The notes beneath the pieces were generated by a model, which was given only the letters and a program-made list of their open reading frames with translations, was not told the origin of the DNA and did not search any database. Source: Epiperipatus broadwayi (taxonomy: Eukaryota; Onychophora; Udeonychophora; Euonychophora; Peripatidae). From it: 64,000 nucleotides of DNA. Of the stretch, positions 27,440-38,645 are shown piece after piece (positions within the stretch are counted from its first letter, which is position 1; each line of letters starts with the position of its first letter). The DNA lies in contig JAQFVV010012476.1 of NCBI GenBank assembly GCA_028023455.1, positions 5,340,594-5,404,593 on the forward strand. Direction: 5' to 3'. The translations under genes were made by a program, and so were the position numbers.

Positions 27440-29240
27440 TAAAGGACAAAAAATATAATCGTCATTTAGGAGTGCTTTCAACTATCCTCATAGTCTTTGT
27501 CAACTAATTCTTTGAAAGGTTAACCTTCCCATAATTCCATGATCTTAATGTTTGCTGTCTGACTATTGATTAAGTCTTGCTTGTATTTATATATTAGCAT
27601 AGCTTCCTTTATTTTCCTTTTATTGTTATTGGTTTCAATTTGCAATATTTTTACATTATTATAATTGAAATTAAAACCATATGTACATGATTTATTATGG
27701 TCATAAAAAATGGAAGCTAATATGTTATTATTATCTTTGTAATTTTGTTTCATATTTTGAACTCTTTTTAATAACAGCAAGTGCTCTTTAGTTCTTTTCT
27801 CCAATGTACATCTTGATTCCCTTATATATCCACTATCACACCTACACATCCATTTATAAATGATGCAATTTTTATTTATAAATGAGATTTTATGTTTACA
27901 GTTACTTATTAATTTATTTAATGTAGGAGGTGCATAAAATGCAATGTCACATATAACTTCATACATTTTTCTTATGAAATTTGCTTATTGATTCAAAATA
28001 TATGATATTGATATCCAAATTTTATTAGTAGAAGAATCAGCTTTATTATTTATTTATTTTTTATTTTTATATTTATATTTTGTATTAAAATTTTTAATAG
28101 TATAATAAATATGATTGTAATTATAGCCAACATTTAACAATTCATTAGAATATATTTCAATATTTTTGCCTTTATCTGATGAATATTTGCAAAGATTATC
28201 ATTTTTAAATAAGAAGGACTTTAAACCCATCATTTTATGTGATATTGGTACTCTTGATTTATATGGAATATAGTCTCGTTTTGCTATTGGCTTAATAGTC
28301 ATATAGTAATCCAGTTTATATCGATTTCTAGTTAACTTAAGATCAAGGAACTGAATGCACATTTAATATCTATTTTGATCCATTTTAAGTCATTTATATT
28401 ATTTAATCCTTTAAACAAATTTTTAATTGTATTTGGCTTGCCACACACAAAAACATCATTGACATATCGATAATATAAAGTAATATTTTTTTGATAACAT
28501 TTCTTTTTCAAAATACTTTCTTTGTATGTAGAAATTATAAAATTACATATTTGGGCAACTGTAGGCAGAACCTTTGGGCAACTGTAGGCAGAACCATTGG
28601 CCAGCCATTACCCATTTTATAAAAATCCTTAAGAACTGCATAAATATTTTTATCAATAAAGCTTAAGGTTTCAACTATAAATTTTAATATTTTCACAATA
28701 ACATTTTTTAAATTTAATGCATCAGAAATAATTTTAATAAAAACCCATTCGATTGATTGATCCATACATTTCACTTACATCTAAGGTACATATTACAGCA
28801 TTTACATCAATAATAACATTACAAATTTTACTAACTAAATTGCATCATTTATAAGTGGATATGTAGGTATGGTGATGGATATATAGGGAATTAGAAAATT
28901 AAAAATTAAAAATGATTCAAAATACGAAACAAAATTACAAAGATAATAATAACATATTAGCTTCCATTTTTTATGACCATAATAAATCATGTACATATGG
29001 TTTTAATTTCAATTATAATAATGTAAAAATATTACAAACTGAAAGAAATAACAAAAAAAGGAATATAAAGGATGCTATGCTAATATATAAATACCCACAA
29101 GACTTAATCAATAGTCAGACAGCAAACATTAAGATCATGGAATTATGGGAAGGTTAACCTTTCAAAGAATTAGTTGACAAAGACTATAAGAATTGTCAAA
29201 AGTGCTCCTAAATAATGATTATATTTTTTGTCCTTTTCAA
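27440..29240 (-). mobile_element. Penelope-like element with an inverted copy of its 3' end
   Basis: The minus-strand element runs from reverse transcriptase (about 28800) through GIY-YIG to its 3' end (27440). Its last 440 bp occur again in opposite orientation at 28830-29240 with about 90 bp deleted from the middle. Blocks shared by the two include TGCATCATTTATAA, AAACATTAAGATCATGG and the 3'-flanking TTAGTTGACAAAGACTAT. Penelope-like elements are known for inverted or tandem partial copies at their ends, so this structure fits the class. There is no intact frame, so it is inactive. A related scrap lies at 42825 and a possible third element at 22112. Confidence 0.8.
27520..28800 (-). pseudogene. 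Penelope-like reverse transcriptase plus GIY-YIG endonuclease
   Basis: Read from 28800 down. First a fragment with MDQSIEWVFIKIISDAL, then LKDFYKMGNGWPMVLP, corresponding to the RT region before the catalytic motif. A 22 bp tandem duplication (28557-28602) breaks it there. Next comes YRYVNDVFVCG (about 28440-28470): the RT motif YxDD with its first Asp changed to Asn. A 102-codon frame (28054-28362) begins with IQFLDLKLTRN, the FLDL block after the palm. A last 148-codon frame (27520-27966) holds the GIY-YIG domain: YKWMCRCDSGYIRESRCTLE then KRTKEH, with Tyr-Ile and Arg as usual, though the usual Gly-Glu-Thr after YI is changed to Arg-Glu-Ser. The tail AMLIYKYKQDLINSQ fits the family. The changed catalytic residue, frame breaks and stops show it is dead. 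Confidence 0.85.
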
Positions 29241-29329
29241 AATTTTTGATTGTTGTATTTACTAATATTTATTTATAATACATACATCAATTTATAATAT
29301 TATATATATTATTAAGTAATATAAACATA

Positions 29330-29582
29330 ATAAACAAAATTCACTGGAATAACTCTACAAAATTTTAAATGCCTATATAAAATTTTAAAAAATATTTTTT
29401 TGCTATAGCCAACTTATGGCATTTTTCATCATCTTGCATAGCAATACGAGATTTAAATATTAACATTGTATTGCTACTCAAGTTGGCAGCAGAAGCCATA
29501 AGCTGGCTATAGCAAATAAGTTACTGTTTAGTTTTATATAGGCATTTTTAATTTTGTAGAGTTATTCTAGTGAATTTTGTTT
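29330..29582. repeat. Foldback element, arms about 105 bp
   Basis: The left arm reads AAACAAAATTCACTGGAATA, ACTCTACAAAATTTTAAA, TGCCTATATAAAA, TGCTATAGCC and CTTATGGC. The right arm (29480-29582) is its reverse complement with small changes and ends GAATTTTGTTTA. No coding frame; probably a non-autonomous DNA element. Confidence 0.8.
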
Positions 29583-29634
29583 AATATATATTTATATTAT
29601 CTTGGCTCTCCATCATTACTAATAATAATATGAA

Positions 29635-29873
29635 GATACTATAACAAAGATTAAATATGTTAATGAAATTAAGTAAACCATGTATAATTTCAACATGTGT
29701 ATATCATAAGTGTGGCTGTTCTCTTAAAAATCTATAAGACTCTCAGATTAACAAAAAATGGATCTCGTAGATTCTTAACAGAACAACCACAATTATGACA
29801 CACATGAATCAAAAATATACTTGATTTATATAATTTCATTTAACACATTTAATCCCTGTTATAGTATATATTC
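29635..29873. repeat. Foldback element, arms about 105 bp
   Basis: 29635-29745 pairs with 29768-29873. Blocks in both arms: ACTATAACA, GATTAAAT, GAAATTA, ATGTGT, GTGG with TGTTCT, and AATCTA. The loop is about 20 bp. It lies directly after another foldback element and next to a TA microsatellite. Confidence 0.75.
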
Positions 29874-29876
29874 ATA

Positions 29877-29908
<32 letters not shown>

Positions 29909-29932
29909 ATTATATATATATATATATATATA
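29877..29932. repeat. (TA)n microsatellite
   Basis: About 55 bp of TA with short interruptions, which adjoins the foldback element on its left. Confidence 0.9.
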
Positions 29933-29937
29933 TAAGG

Positions 29938-30415
29938 TTATAACCTATGAAATATATATTGGTGAATAATTCTATTTAGAAGATAAACCCTTCTCACTTG
30001 CACCATACTATAATATTAAATCGAGATGTTGAATGTAAGAATATTCTCATTCCAACCTCAAGATAAAGCCTAGTGAACAAATAATAATGGTAAATATATA
30101 AAATTCATTCACTTTACATTTATTTCTTTTTTTAATAGATGCATTTAGGTTTGAAAATAAGATGGTTGTTTCTCAAAGTCCTTATTTTGTGACTGGAGTG
30201 AAAGTATTCTCACATTTAATATCGCTGATATAATATTATGTATATGCCATAGGTGAGAAGGGTTTATTACCATCTAAATATAATTACAATCTGACACTGC
30301 ACTAGTAAAATTCATTAATCATTATAAAGGTGAATAATTAAAAATTAAAGATGATTCTCATACATTTGATATGATGGGAACTAGACATTTTTTATGAAGA
30401 ATACATGCTTTTAAA
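29938..30415. other. Intergenic, nothing recognised
   Basis: AT-rich. A short motif TTCTCACTTGCACCATACT (29990) has a loose inverted relative near 30245 (GCCATAGGTGAGAAGGG), so another decayed foldback element is possible. Confidence 0.35.
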
Positions 30416-30417
30416 AC

Positions 30418-30634
30418 AGGAAAAACTCCCCATACAGTAGTGCCACTCAGTGCAAGCCAGAGTAGTCAATAGATGCCAGAAAGCTTGTGCATTAAATCCC
30501 TATCTAGTGCCTACTCACCCAATATCTCCAGACTAGTTTCTAGCTTGTGGCTTTTGTCAGTGAAGAGCTTTGGATCTGAGAGCACTGTTTTAATAACAGT
30601 TGTGAGCAAGTATAAGAAATAGTGATCATGTGAA
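30418..30634 (+). repeat. Foldback element family A, left arm plus tail
   Basis: Begins AAAACAGGAAAAACTCCCC, then CAGTAGTGCCACTCAGTGC, GCCTACTCACCCAATATC and the core GACTAGTTTCTAGCTTGTGG, TTTGTCAGTGAAGAG. After the core it goes to a tail TAACAGTTGTGAGCAAGTAT, AGTGATCATGTG, which also follows the copy at 46478. The right arm is missing. Confidence 0.7.
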
Positions 30635-30829
30635 TATGTGCTTTTACTAAATCTTGTCAGTCTCGATCATAGAGTAAAAGATATTATCAGAACTGTTCTA
30701 CCGTTATCATATCATAATAGAATAACAATTGAACAGTATTATGTACTATTTATTCATTATGATACTAAGCCTTGTCAAGGTCACTGTTTGAGTTTAGTAA
30801 TGCCTTGTGTGATGTGGGCAATGTTACAG

Positions 30830-31975
30830 AGCAGAGCACATTCTAGAATTTAGGACATGTGGATCACATTCCAGTTCTGTTACTTCCAATGCTCAAATGT
30901 TTATGACCTCATAAGCAATAAACCATTTGATTATCCTTTTGTGGTGCATAGTTTGGTGTGCTGCAAGAGTGCCTGATTCTGGAACTCAAAATCCATGGTC
31001 CTTTTGGTATGCTTGAACTTCTTATGAACTCCCAAAGAATAAATTAATATTATATTGCTCTGTGTAGAGTGATAGAATGGTGGGTTGGAACTAGAGATGC
31101 ATATGATGTGAGCCAACTTTGTCCCACTTGATATTTAAATTTCTTATAACCTTGTGACTAATATTCCATGTGATTATTCTTAACTGACCACATCTATGGC
31201 TAATTTACTGCATAAGTTGGTGAAAAGGTGAAGTAACAAACTTTAGATTCAAATTCCACAAATTGTAGCCCAGCTTTGCCACTTCCATGGATTGAACTTT
31301 TTATAAACTTCCAGGCAATAAGCTCTTTCATTTTTTCTTTTCATCCTTTGGTACCATAGTAAAGAGGAAAACTTTAAAATTTAAGTGGGCCATTTAAACA
31401 TTATTGAATAAATTTGCATACATTACTGTGGCATTCACTAACTATTGAAAAGAGCTATGAATATAGGAACATAGAATTCCCGAAAGTACTTAGCTTATCA
31501 ATTGTTATGTATAGCTTCATTAATTGTGTATAAAATGCAAGTTTAGTATTCTAAAATTCAAGGCACATTGATCGTGGTCCATCATTTTATGTTCTGGGCG
31601 CAAACATCACATGACCTCTCAAGCATCTAATTATATGATTATTTTTCCCTGTGTAGTTAAGTGAAGTAGTAGAATGGCAGATTCTGGAGCTCAAAATTTA
31701 TGGATCAAGGCTCAACTTACTTCCAGTGTTCAAACATCATATGATCTCCCAAGCATCAAATTAGTTGATTATTTTGTTCTGTATACTTTACTGAAATGAT
31801 AAGTAACAGAATATGGAGTTTAAGGTTCATGGATCATGGCTCAAGAGTTTCACTTCCAGAGCTCAAACATCACCTGACCTCCCAAACATCAAATTAATTT
31901 GCCTTATATAATTTAATGAAGAGTGGCAGACTCTGAAGCTCAAGGTCAACAAATCATCACATGATCACCACTTTT
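30830..31975 (+). repeat. Tandem array of SINE family C, about 7-9 units
   Basis: Units of roughly 110-170 bp follow each other in one orientation. Each has a tRNA-like start (for example GTTAAGTGAAGTAGTAGAAT at 31658), a GATTCTGGAGCTCAA-like middle, ATGGATCA, TTACTTCCAG, GCTCAAACATCAC or ACTTCTTATGAACTCC, and an end like AGCATCAAATTA or GCAATAAACCATTTGATTAT. The last three units (31530-31975) are the most alike. A unit near 31350-31520 is badly eroded. SINEs are normally dispersed, so a head-to-tail array is unusual. Confidence 0.65.
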
Positions 31976-32034
31976 TATGGTGCTACTGGTCCCGAATTTC
32001 TAGCAATTTCCGAGCAAGAAATTGATTTTTTTTA

Positions 32035-32395
32035 TATATTATTGTTTTTAGAGGTAATTTGAACACAGACTTTTGAGCTCCCTTCAGTTATCCACTCCAT
32101 CTTATATAGCCATATGCATGACCACCATACATGTGAAAAAGGTAAATGATCTTCAATACTCGATATGTATTTTACACTGAACCAGCACTCATCAGTTGGA
32201 CCGAATCACCATCTCCCACATATATATATATAATCAGTACTCAATTTATATTAAGATATCAAATCTTTAAACTTTAATGAACAGACTTCAATCTTCTCCC
32301 TTCCTCACCCCAACTCTTCAGTGTGTGTTCAAATCCCCTCAAATTATATGTATAGTTTAGTATACACTTTATACTTGTATTCAAATATTAATATT
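32035..32395. repeat. Foldback element family B, copy 4 (short)
   Basis: The left arm (AATTTGAACACAGACTTTTG, CAGCACTCATCAGTTGG, AATCAGTACTCAATTTATAT) is followed almost at once by the right end (GTGTTCAAATCCCC, AGTATACACTTTATACTTG), so the centre and most of the right arm are deleted. Confidence 0.7.
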
Positions 32396-32461
32396 TTAAA
32401 GATATTTCTAGGTACGAGGCCATAGTTATACCACTGACAAGATTCTGTGAGAGATGTATAT

Positions 32462-32568
32462 ATTTTTTTTCTCATGTGTCATAGCATCGGCCGAGACGCG
32501 AACCCGCTAACCCGGGACAACTGCTTGTAAGGCAGCCGTGCTGACCTCTCGACCACCAATACTTGACA
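32462..32568 (-). repeat. tRNA-derived SINE, Leu/Ser-like head
   Basis: The minus strand reads GGTGGTCGAGAGGTCAGCAC (A box), CTGCCTTACAAGCAG (anticodon arm), GGGTTAGCGGGTTCGCGTC (B box GGTTCG), GATGCTATGACACATGAG and an A tail. This copy is better preserved than the one at 11219. The GC-rich head stands out from its AT-rich surroundings. Confidence 0.8.
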
Positions 32569-33216
32569 GAGATGTATATTTAGTGCCCAAAACACGAGAA
32601 AGGAGAAATCTAAAACATTTCACACTGAATTATTATTTTCTTTAAAATAAACTGTTTAATTGAAAGAATAGAAAGAGCAAAAATATTCGCATTCTTCGTC
32701 AGAATTTTTTTTGTTTTGATCGTCACATTAATAAATATTTAAAAAGTAGATGTTAAAATAATTAAAAATAAAGATAAACCTGTTTTTCCATCGTAAACAA
32801 ACATAATCAAATTATTTTAATTACCATTTAGCATTATCATATATTTTACTAAACACCATTTTACTTAAATTAATTAAGCATCTTATTTTGAATATCATAG
32901 TCAGATAAATAGCCCTATTATTTTATTCAACGTTTTCGAATATGTGTTCCTATTATATATAAGTGTAATAGGAGAAGGGGTAAAACAAATAATGTCTTCT
33001 CCATTTCTCTGGAGAGACACGCTAATCTATCAAGCTCATAAATGCCAGTTTGTCAGAGTTTATGGATTTCCTTCTTTCTTTTATTGTTTGTTTTAAAAAC
33101 AACTTGATAACCACTTATCAAACAAACAGTTTGACTGGCTAAATAGATTGGCTGTGATTTAGCTACATGAGTAAAAATAAAAATCTAAATCGGTGTGAAA
33201 ACTTTAAAAAAAAAAA

Positions 33217-33280
33217 TCATCCGGATTCAAACCCATACCGTGAATATGACAGATGAATATGCTAATTACTATATCATAAG
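33217..33280 (-). repeat. tRNA-like SINE head, Asp-like
   Basis: The minus strand reads GATATAGTAATTAGCATATT (A box), ATCTGTCATATTCACGG with GTC at the anticodon position, and GGGTTTGAATCCGG (B box). This layout is close to animal tRNA-Asp, but stems are broken, so it is a SINE head or tRNA pseudogene. Confidence 0.6.
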
Positions 33281-33669
33281 GTTTTTATATATAAACAACT
33301 AGAAGTAAATAGCACTATCCGTATTCATCCGCATATGATTAGTAGTATTATTGTTCTAACGTTTTGGCCAGGTTACATCGGCCATCAATGATCGCCAATA
33401 CAAACTAGTAAATAAGTCATCTATATTTGAAGCCTATGAGAATCTTTATTTTGACGTAAACAAATAACTATACATAAATTGAACCAGTATATCATCTTTA
33501 AATTTTAAGCGGTATGTCATTTTGTTGTGATGAATTGAACACTATCAGATATGTCTTTCAACAAAACATTGTGGATAATGATTTTGGAAAATATTTTTAT
33601 TGAAATTTATTACTGGTTGATTAAAAACCTACCGTTAAAGCACTGCGAAATCTATATATCTGTCCAATA

Positions 33670-34110
33670 AACAGTGTATCTATCTGCCACACTTATTATC
33701 TAAGATTCAAACATAAGCCAAATGAAATTATTGTCAAAAGGCTTAGGGTTTTTTTCCATCTTGATCAATAAAAGAGTATCCAGTGAACTATAGATAGAGC
33801 ATTAAACAAGAATAGAAAATCATTTAAACCATCATCACTCAACAATTGGCAAGTCTCATGAACACTGTCTTTTGCCTTATTATTTCTCTATAAGGAGCTA
33901 CAGAAGAGTCATCCTTCCTGACAAGGAACTATTTATCGAAAAAATAGTTTTAAAATTCATCATATTATTAGAATGCATAGTTAAATCATCTATCTTTCAT
34001 GCTTATGATCTAAGGTTCAAACCTAGGTAAAACTTTTTTTTTTTCAGATAACAAGTAGCTTAGAAGTTTTTCAGTGTATTCAACTCAATGAACTATTTAA
34101 TTATTGATCA
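33670..34110 (+). repeat. Two related tRNA-like SINE copies
   Basis: The copy at 33670 has CTATCTGCCACACTTATTA and AAGATTCAAACATAAGCC; the copy at 33985 has CTATCTTTCATGCTTATGA and AAGGTTCAAACCTAGG (B box). Both are followed by CTTAG, a T run and a stretch like ATCAATAAA or CAATGAACTA. They belong to one decayed family. Confidence 0.5.
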
Positions 34111-35049
34111 GTAAATTGATATCTAGCTATTAGCTAGAGAATAAAATAAAGTTAAAACCAAAAAGGGCTAGGATTATTGGAAAGAATGTTTTAGTTTATT
34201 TTTCCTATATTTGCTTTGATTATGATTAAGTTACTTATCAATAGCTTTTCAGATTTTGGATAAGATATAAATGATCACTACTTATTATTTATTTAATCAC
34301 GTGATTTATATTAATGCTGAGAAAGACAGGAGAAGTGAGAGCCCCCAAGTGGCATAAATACAGAAATTTATTCCCAACAATGCATCACATGAATCTCTCA
34401 GCTTGCTTTCCTCATATGCATACATTGAGAATAAGTTGGTAAAAGCATTAACATGTGCTGATTGACCCAAAGAGTGAAGGAGTCTTATATTTGGTGTACA
34501 ATTAAAAACACTAAAATATACAATAGCTGACCAGCTCTATGTAATTATTTTAGGATATTGGTTTGGGTTTAAAACCTTTGATTTTTTTTTTTTAATTTCA
34601 GGATATTAATTTGATAATTTAATTGAATTAAAGGTTGAAGCTTAATGTGCAAGTGCATTAGTTCACAGTTCGAATCTTAAGTCCTTAATGATAAAATGTA
34701 AAAGTGAGAAACCAATATGAGAATTTGGATGTAACTATATTGCTATACAGTGTCCATCAATTACTTAAACCTGTACTAGGTGTTTCTGGAGTAGTGTAAA
34801 GAGTCTTCCATGTATTTATTAAATGAGCTGATTTACCCCCCCCCCAATGCAAATATCAATTGAATGGACCAAGATCTCTTTCTATGCTTCCCCATTTCAT
34901 GACAATCCAGAAACTCTTGCCTTTTGATATATCCTATGCAGCCCATTCTGTTCAACTATTATTTAGTTATTAGAATCTGTTCACATTTTAGATGACCAAT
35001 GGTCTCTCCCTTTTTTTCTTTCTATAGACATCCATCATAGTCATTATTC

Positions 35050-35190
35050 TTGTGTTCTACATGGTTAAGTCAGAGGTAGAGTGTCAGACTACTGGAGCAT
35101 AGGTTCTCAGAGCAGCCCAATTTTGACACTTAGAGTGCTTAAACTTCTTATGAATTCCCTAGCAATAACACCATTCTATTGGGGGGCATT
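35050..35190 (+). repeat. SINE family C, single copy
   Basis: The best tRNA-like head of this family: TGGTTAAGTCAGAGGTAGAG, TGTCAGACTACTGGAGC, AGGTTCTCAGAG, then the family tail ACTTCTTATGAATTCC and CAATAACACCATTCTATT. Confidence 0.7.
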
Positions 35191-35194
35191 ATTC

Positions 35195-36490
35195 TTTGTG
35201 AACTTTTTCTAAAAGTAAGTTTTAAAAACGAAAACAACTGAAATCTTTAAATATTAATATTTAATGACTTTAACTCCTCTGGTTTTTAAATGTTAATGGT
35301 TTTGCTCATTATATTTTGCATCTTGTCAAAATATTCGACAGTTTTAATGCCTGCCAACTGTGTTTACCCTATTTTTAATCAAGCCATTAGGTCTGCTTTC
35401 TTACTGTTAAGGCCATTTATTTTTGTCAATATTTTATACATATCTTGTGATACTCAATTTCGTTTACACTCTTTTTTATGTAATCTATTATAGTGAATAT
35501 ATCCACATATGGATTAAAAACATGGACATTATGCAATGTTCAAATGTAATCTAATATTAATGAAGTTGGGCTTGGAAAAGATCAGATAGAATATTTTTAA
35601 TACTACAAATTATAAAAAGGATATAAATTCAATGTAATATATTAACCTGGTGCTGTCAGGTACTTAGAATACTTAGAATATCAAAAAACTGACCAGCAAA
35701 GAAATGGTCGAGTCATCACTAATGGAAGAGATGGAAATTAACATTCCAATCTGTAGAATAAAAAATCCACAAATGACAATGAATCAGACAGTTTTTACTT
35801 TGCATTACGTAGAAAATACAGAAGGCTGAGAATAAGCGATTGGATTTAACTTTGAACATACACATGCAAGCACATGCACACTTTTCACTAAAAGTATTTA
35901 AATATCTATTTATTAATCAGTAATTGGAAGGTCACTTAGGTGTTTACAGAATAGGTTGCTGGAAAAAAAGTCAAAAGTTGAAATTTTCAACTATTTGAAA
36001 AAATATCCAAGATATCTGAATTCGAATTCAAGCTATAGTCATAGCACCAGATGTATTGTAACTTGTGTTTGAGATATTGATTTTGGATTAAAATTAAAAG
36101 TGGAGATTAGTGTCATATTTAAAACTACTCAGGAAAACATGTTAACAAAGATTAATGTGTGGTAACAATCAAAACAAACAAAAAATGGCGGAAGACTTAA
36201 ATTCAGACTGTTTAAAAGAACAGACAGGTTATTAATTAACATTACTTATGAACGATTGAATATTACGCGAGGAAAAGAAAATATTAAATAAGGAGATAAA
36301 AGAAAGGATGTTTAATACAATTTGAAAATAGAATACTCGATAAAACAAATAGTTGATAAGATTGTTGAGAAAGAAAAAGTAACTCTCGGTAAGATGTTTT
36401 ATTTTAGTAGGAAGAGGGAATAACAAAGCAAGTTTAAAAAAACCGGAATTGGATATTGTCTAAAAGGAGATTAAAAGCAGCAGCTAAATT
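35195..36490. other. Intergenic with one possible start exon
   Basis: Mostly AT-rich. At 36185 an ATG in the context AAAAATGGCGGAAGAC opens a short frame (MAEDLNSDCLKEQT) followed by CAG/GTTATT, which could be a start exon with a weak donor. It also fits a YY1/ETS-like promoter motif. I have no protein match, so it is not called as a gene. Confidence 0.3.
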
Positions 36491-36494
36491 TCTT

Positions 36495-36698
36495 TTGGAT
36501 TGCAATTAATAAATGACAACTGAATTGAGTATCTAAATTTTTCGCAGAAGGGGGAAAACAGTTTTAGCCGTAAATAAAACATCAAGTTTCTGGATAATTG
36601 GATTGCAATTAATAAATGACAACTGAATTGAGTATCTAAATTTTTCGCAGAAGGGGGAAAACAGTTTTAGCCGTAAATAAAATATCAAGTTTCTGGAA
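36495..36698. repeat. 103 bp tandem duplication
   Basis: Units 36495-36597 and 36598-36698 are nearly identical over about 97 bp (one C/T difference noticed), then part at their ends. Each includes TTTTTCGCAGAAGGGGG and TTTTAGCCGTAAATAAAA. The sequence itself is not a known repeat. Confidence 0.9.
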
Positions 36699-36699
36699 A

Positions 36700-38115
36700 A
36701 CATTTTTTGATAATGGAAGAGACATTTACAAAAATAATAATAATCGTATGAAATTCCTAAACCGGAAGTGGCAAAAATGGGACGCGATTCGTGAACCTTT
36801 AGTAGACTCTGGCACTATCACTGCGTCGCAGGGCAGAAGAAACATAATTTGTGTCAAATGAATAAATAGCCCCCCCCCTCTTATTCAAGAATCAGTCGTA
36901 AGCAGTTTCTTAAAAAGAGCTAATGGTTAGAAATTATCCTGAAAATTAATGTCCACTAACAAGGTATAGTTTTATTTACTTATATATCAAGATAAAAAAA
37001 GGCCAAATATATTTTTATTCTAATTCATATTTTAATTGCAAAAATGCCTTTAAGTCAGATTCTGGGTCCAAAGCCTAAATAATTATGAAAAAAACTGAGC
37101 ATTGATTCTTAATTTGGTATTATTAATAGCATATATAAATAAATGCCTTAGAGTATGATTATATCATAATTATGCCAACACGAATATTATACATTTATGA
37201 AAAGGGAAGTAATTTTTCTCCTATTACCCACCTCTCAGTACAATTTATTTCAACAGTTTCACAGTCAGAATTATATCATAAACTTTGGTCCGCTTTAATT
37301 GTATAGAAGAATGAATTCTTTTACAATACCGAGATTTATCGAGTGTGCAAGTTAACATAATAGGAAAAGTTAAAAAAAAAAAAAAAGTACTAAAGGCTCT
37401 TGAATCGATTCCCAGTGGAATGAATATGGAAAAAAAAATCTTATTTCGGTTGAGTGAACGGAACTGTAAGTTACCTCCCGAGAAGATAATTATGCAATCA
37501 TTTAAGATTTATCAACATATATACAATAAATCTGTATTTTTAAATAATATAAAGTAAATTTTCTTAATTATAATTTTATTACAATCTTAAAAGTAATACT
37601 TGTTCTTGCAATTGAAAATCACGTGTTGGGATTGCGTTTGCATTATAATAATGCTGCACTTTGGTGCTTTGGAGGTCCGCAAGATATACCCTGAGATTTT
37701 TTGTTTTTCCATTTTGATGAATTGAGAATCGATCTAGAAACTTTCTGAGTCCGCTACTCGCTAAACATACAGAGCAACTGCGGTTAACTTTGAATAGACA
37801 AAATTCAGATTACCTTGCCATCTAGTGAGAAGTAGTGTATTTAAAAATGAACTTAGATTTAAAATTCAATATTTTAAAACTACAAAAATATTTTTTTATT
37901 TAAATATAAAATACTTTTTTTATTGTTTTGTTTTAAATAGTTTTTCTTTATCAATATTTTAGTAACAATCATGTTTAGCGATAACAATTAGCCTGAATAC
38001 ATCTGAAAGAATTCAATTTTAAAAATGAATTCATTAAATTCAATTTTAAATAAAATAACAAAAATTAACGAAATGAATCTTTTTAGATATAACTAAAATT
38101 ATTTTAATTCTGCTT
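36700..38115. other. Intergenic with a CpG-bearing, ETS-site patch
   Basis: At 36760-36850 there is ACCGGAAGTGG, a strong ETS-type site, with several CpG (GGGACGCGATTCGTG, ACTGCGTCGCAGG). Such sites mark promoters of broadly expressed genes in animals. A second CpG patch is at 37670-37800. Open frame 37345-37557 shows no domain. No transcript is identified. Confidence 0.35.
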
Positions 38116-38117
38116 GG

Positions 38118-38215
38118 TCTGACGCAGTCGGTATCGGGAGGTCCCAGGATCGATTCTAGCGCTAGCGCTTCTGGAAATTTAACTTTTTATGAACTCCTGA
38201 ACAATTAAGTCATTA
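38118..38215 (+). repeat. SINE family C, single copy
   Basis: GC-rich tRNA-like head (GACGCAGTCGGTATCGGGAG, then CCCAGGATCGATTCTAGC as B box), followed by the family tail AACTTTTTATGAACTCC and AATTAAGTCATTAATT. Confidence 0.7.
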
Positions 38216-38404
38216 ATTTTTTTTTAATTATATGATGAATTAATTCCATCATCTATTGTTAATTGTTAAAAATCTTACAAAATTTTAAACTTTATTTAAA
38301 CTTTTAAAATACAATCAACTGTTAGTAATAGCACTTATGTTTAATACATAATCCAACGTTTCACTTTGTATTATTCGTCTCTCTTCTTCAGCTGTTTTTG
38401 GCCT

Positions 38405-38645
38405 AACCAATGACGATACTAGCATGGAAATCAAATTTAAATTCGTGAATGCTGAATTTAAAGTGATGCTTTAACCAACTGGGCTAGTCTGCCAAAAGGC
38501 AATGGCTAATAAAAATTGTACACGCTAACCTGTTTGCTATTTCTAACAGGTGAATGTGTCTGAAAAAATAAATAAATAAAGTTTCGAATTTTTTTAAAGG
38601 TATTTAGTGGTTATGGAAATAATCCAACAGACTTACAGACAAACA
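38405..38645. repeat. SINE family E, tail plus an inverted tRNA-like head
   Basis: On the minus strand 38405-38480 gives TAGCCCAGTTGGTTAAAGCA (A box) and CGAATTTAAATTTGA (B box). From 38480 on the plus strand come CTAACCTGTTTGCTATT, CTAACAGGTGAATGTGTCTG, AATAAAGTTTCGAA, and TTAGTGG with AATAATCCAACAGAC, which match the body and tail at 43205-43480. So a head and a tail meet in opposite orientations. Confidence 0.55.

Larger units (their letters stand above)
32572..35045. other. Intergenic with tRNA-like SINE remnants
   Basis: No gene seen. It contains the tRNA-like heads at 33217-33280 (-), 33670-33780 (+) and 33985-34110 (+), listed separately, plus a weaker one at 34625-34700 (+) with CACAGTTCGAATCTTAAG. 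The rest is AT-rich. Confidence 0.4.

Noticed and set aside
32462-32568. A functional tRNA gene on the minus strand
   Set aside because: A and B boxes are good, but there is no closed acceptor stem and the SINE-type tail GATGCTATGACA plus A-run follows, as in a second copy.
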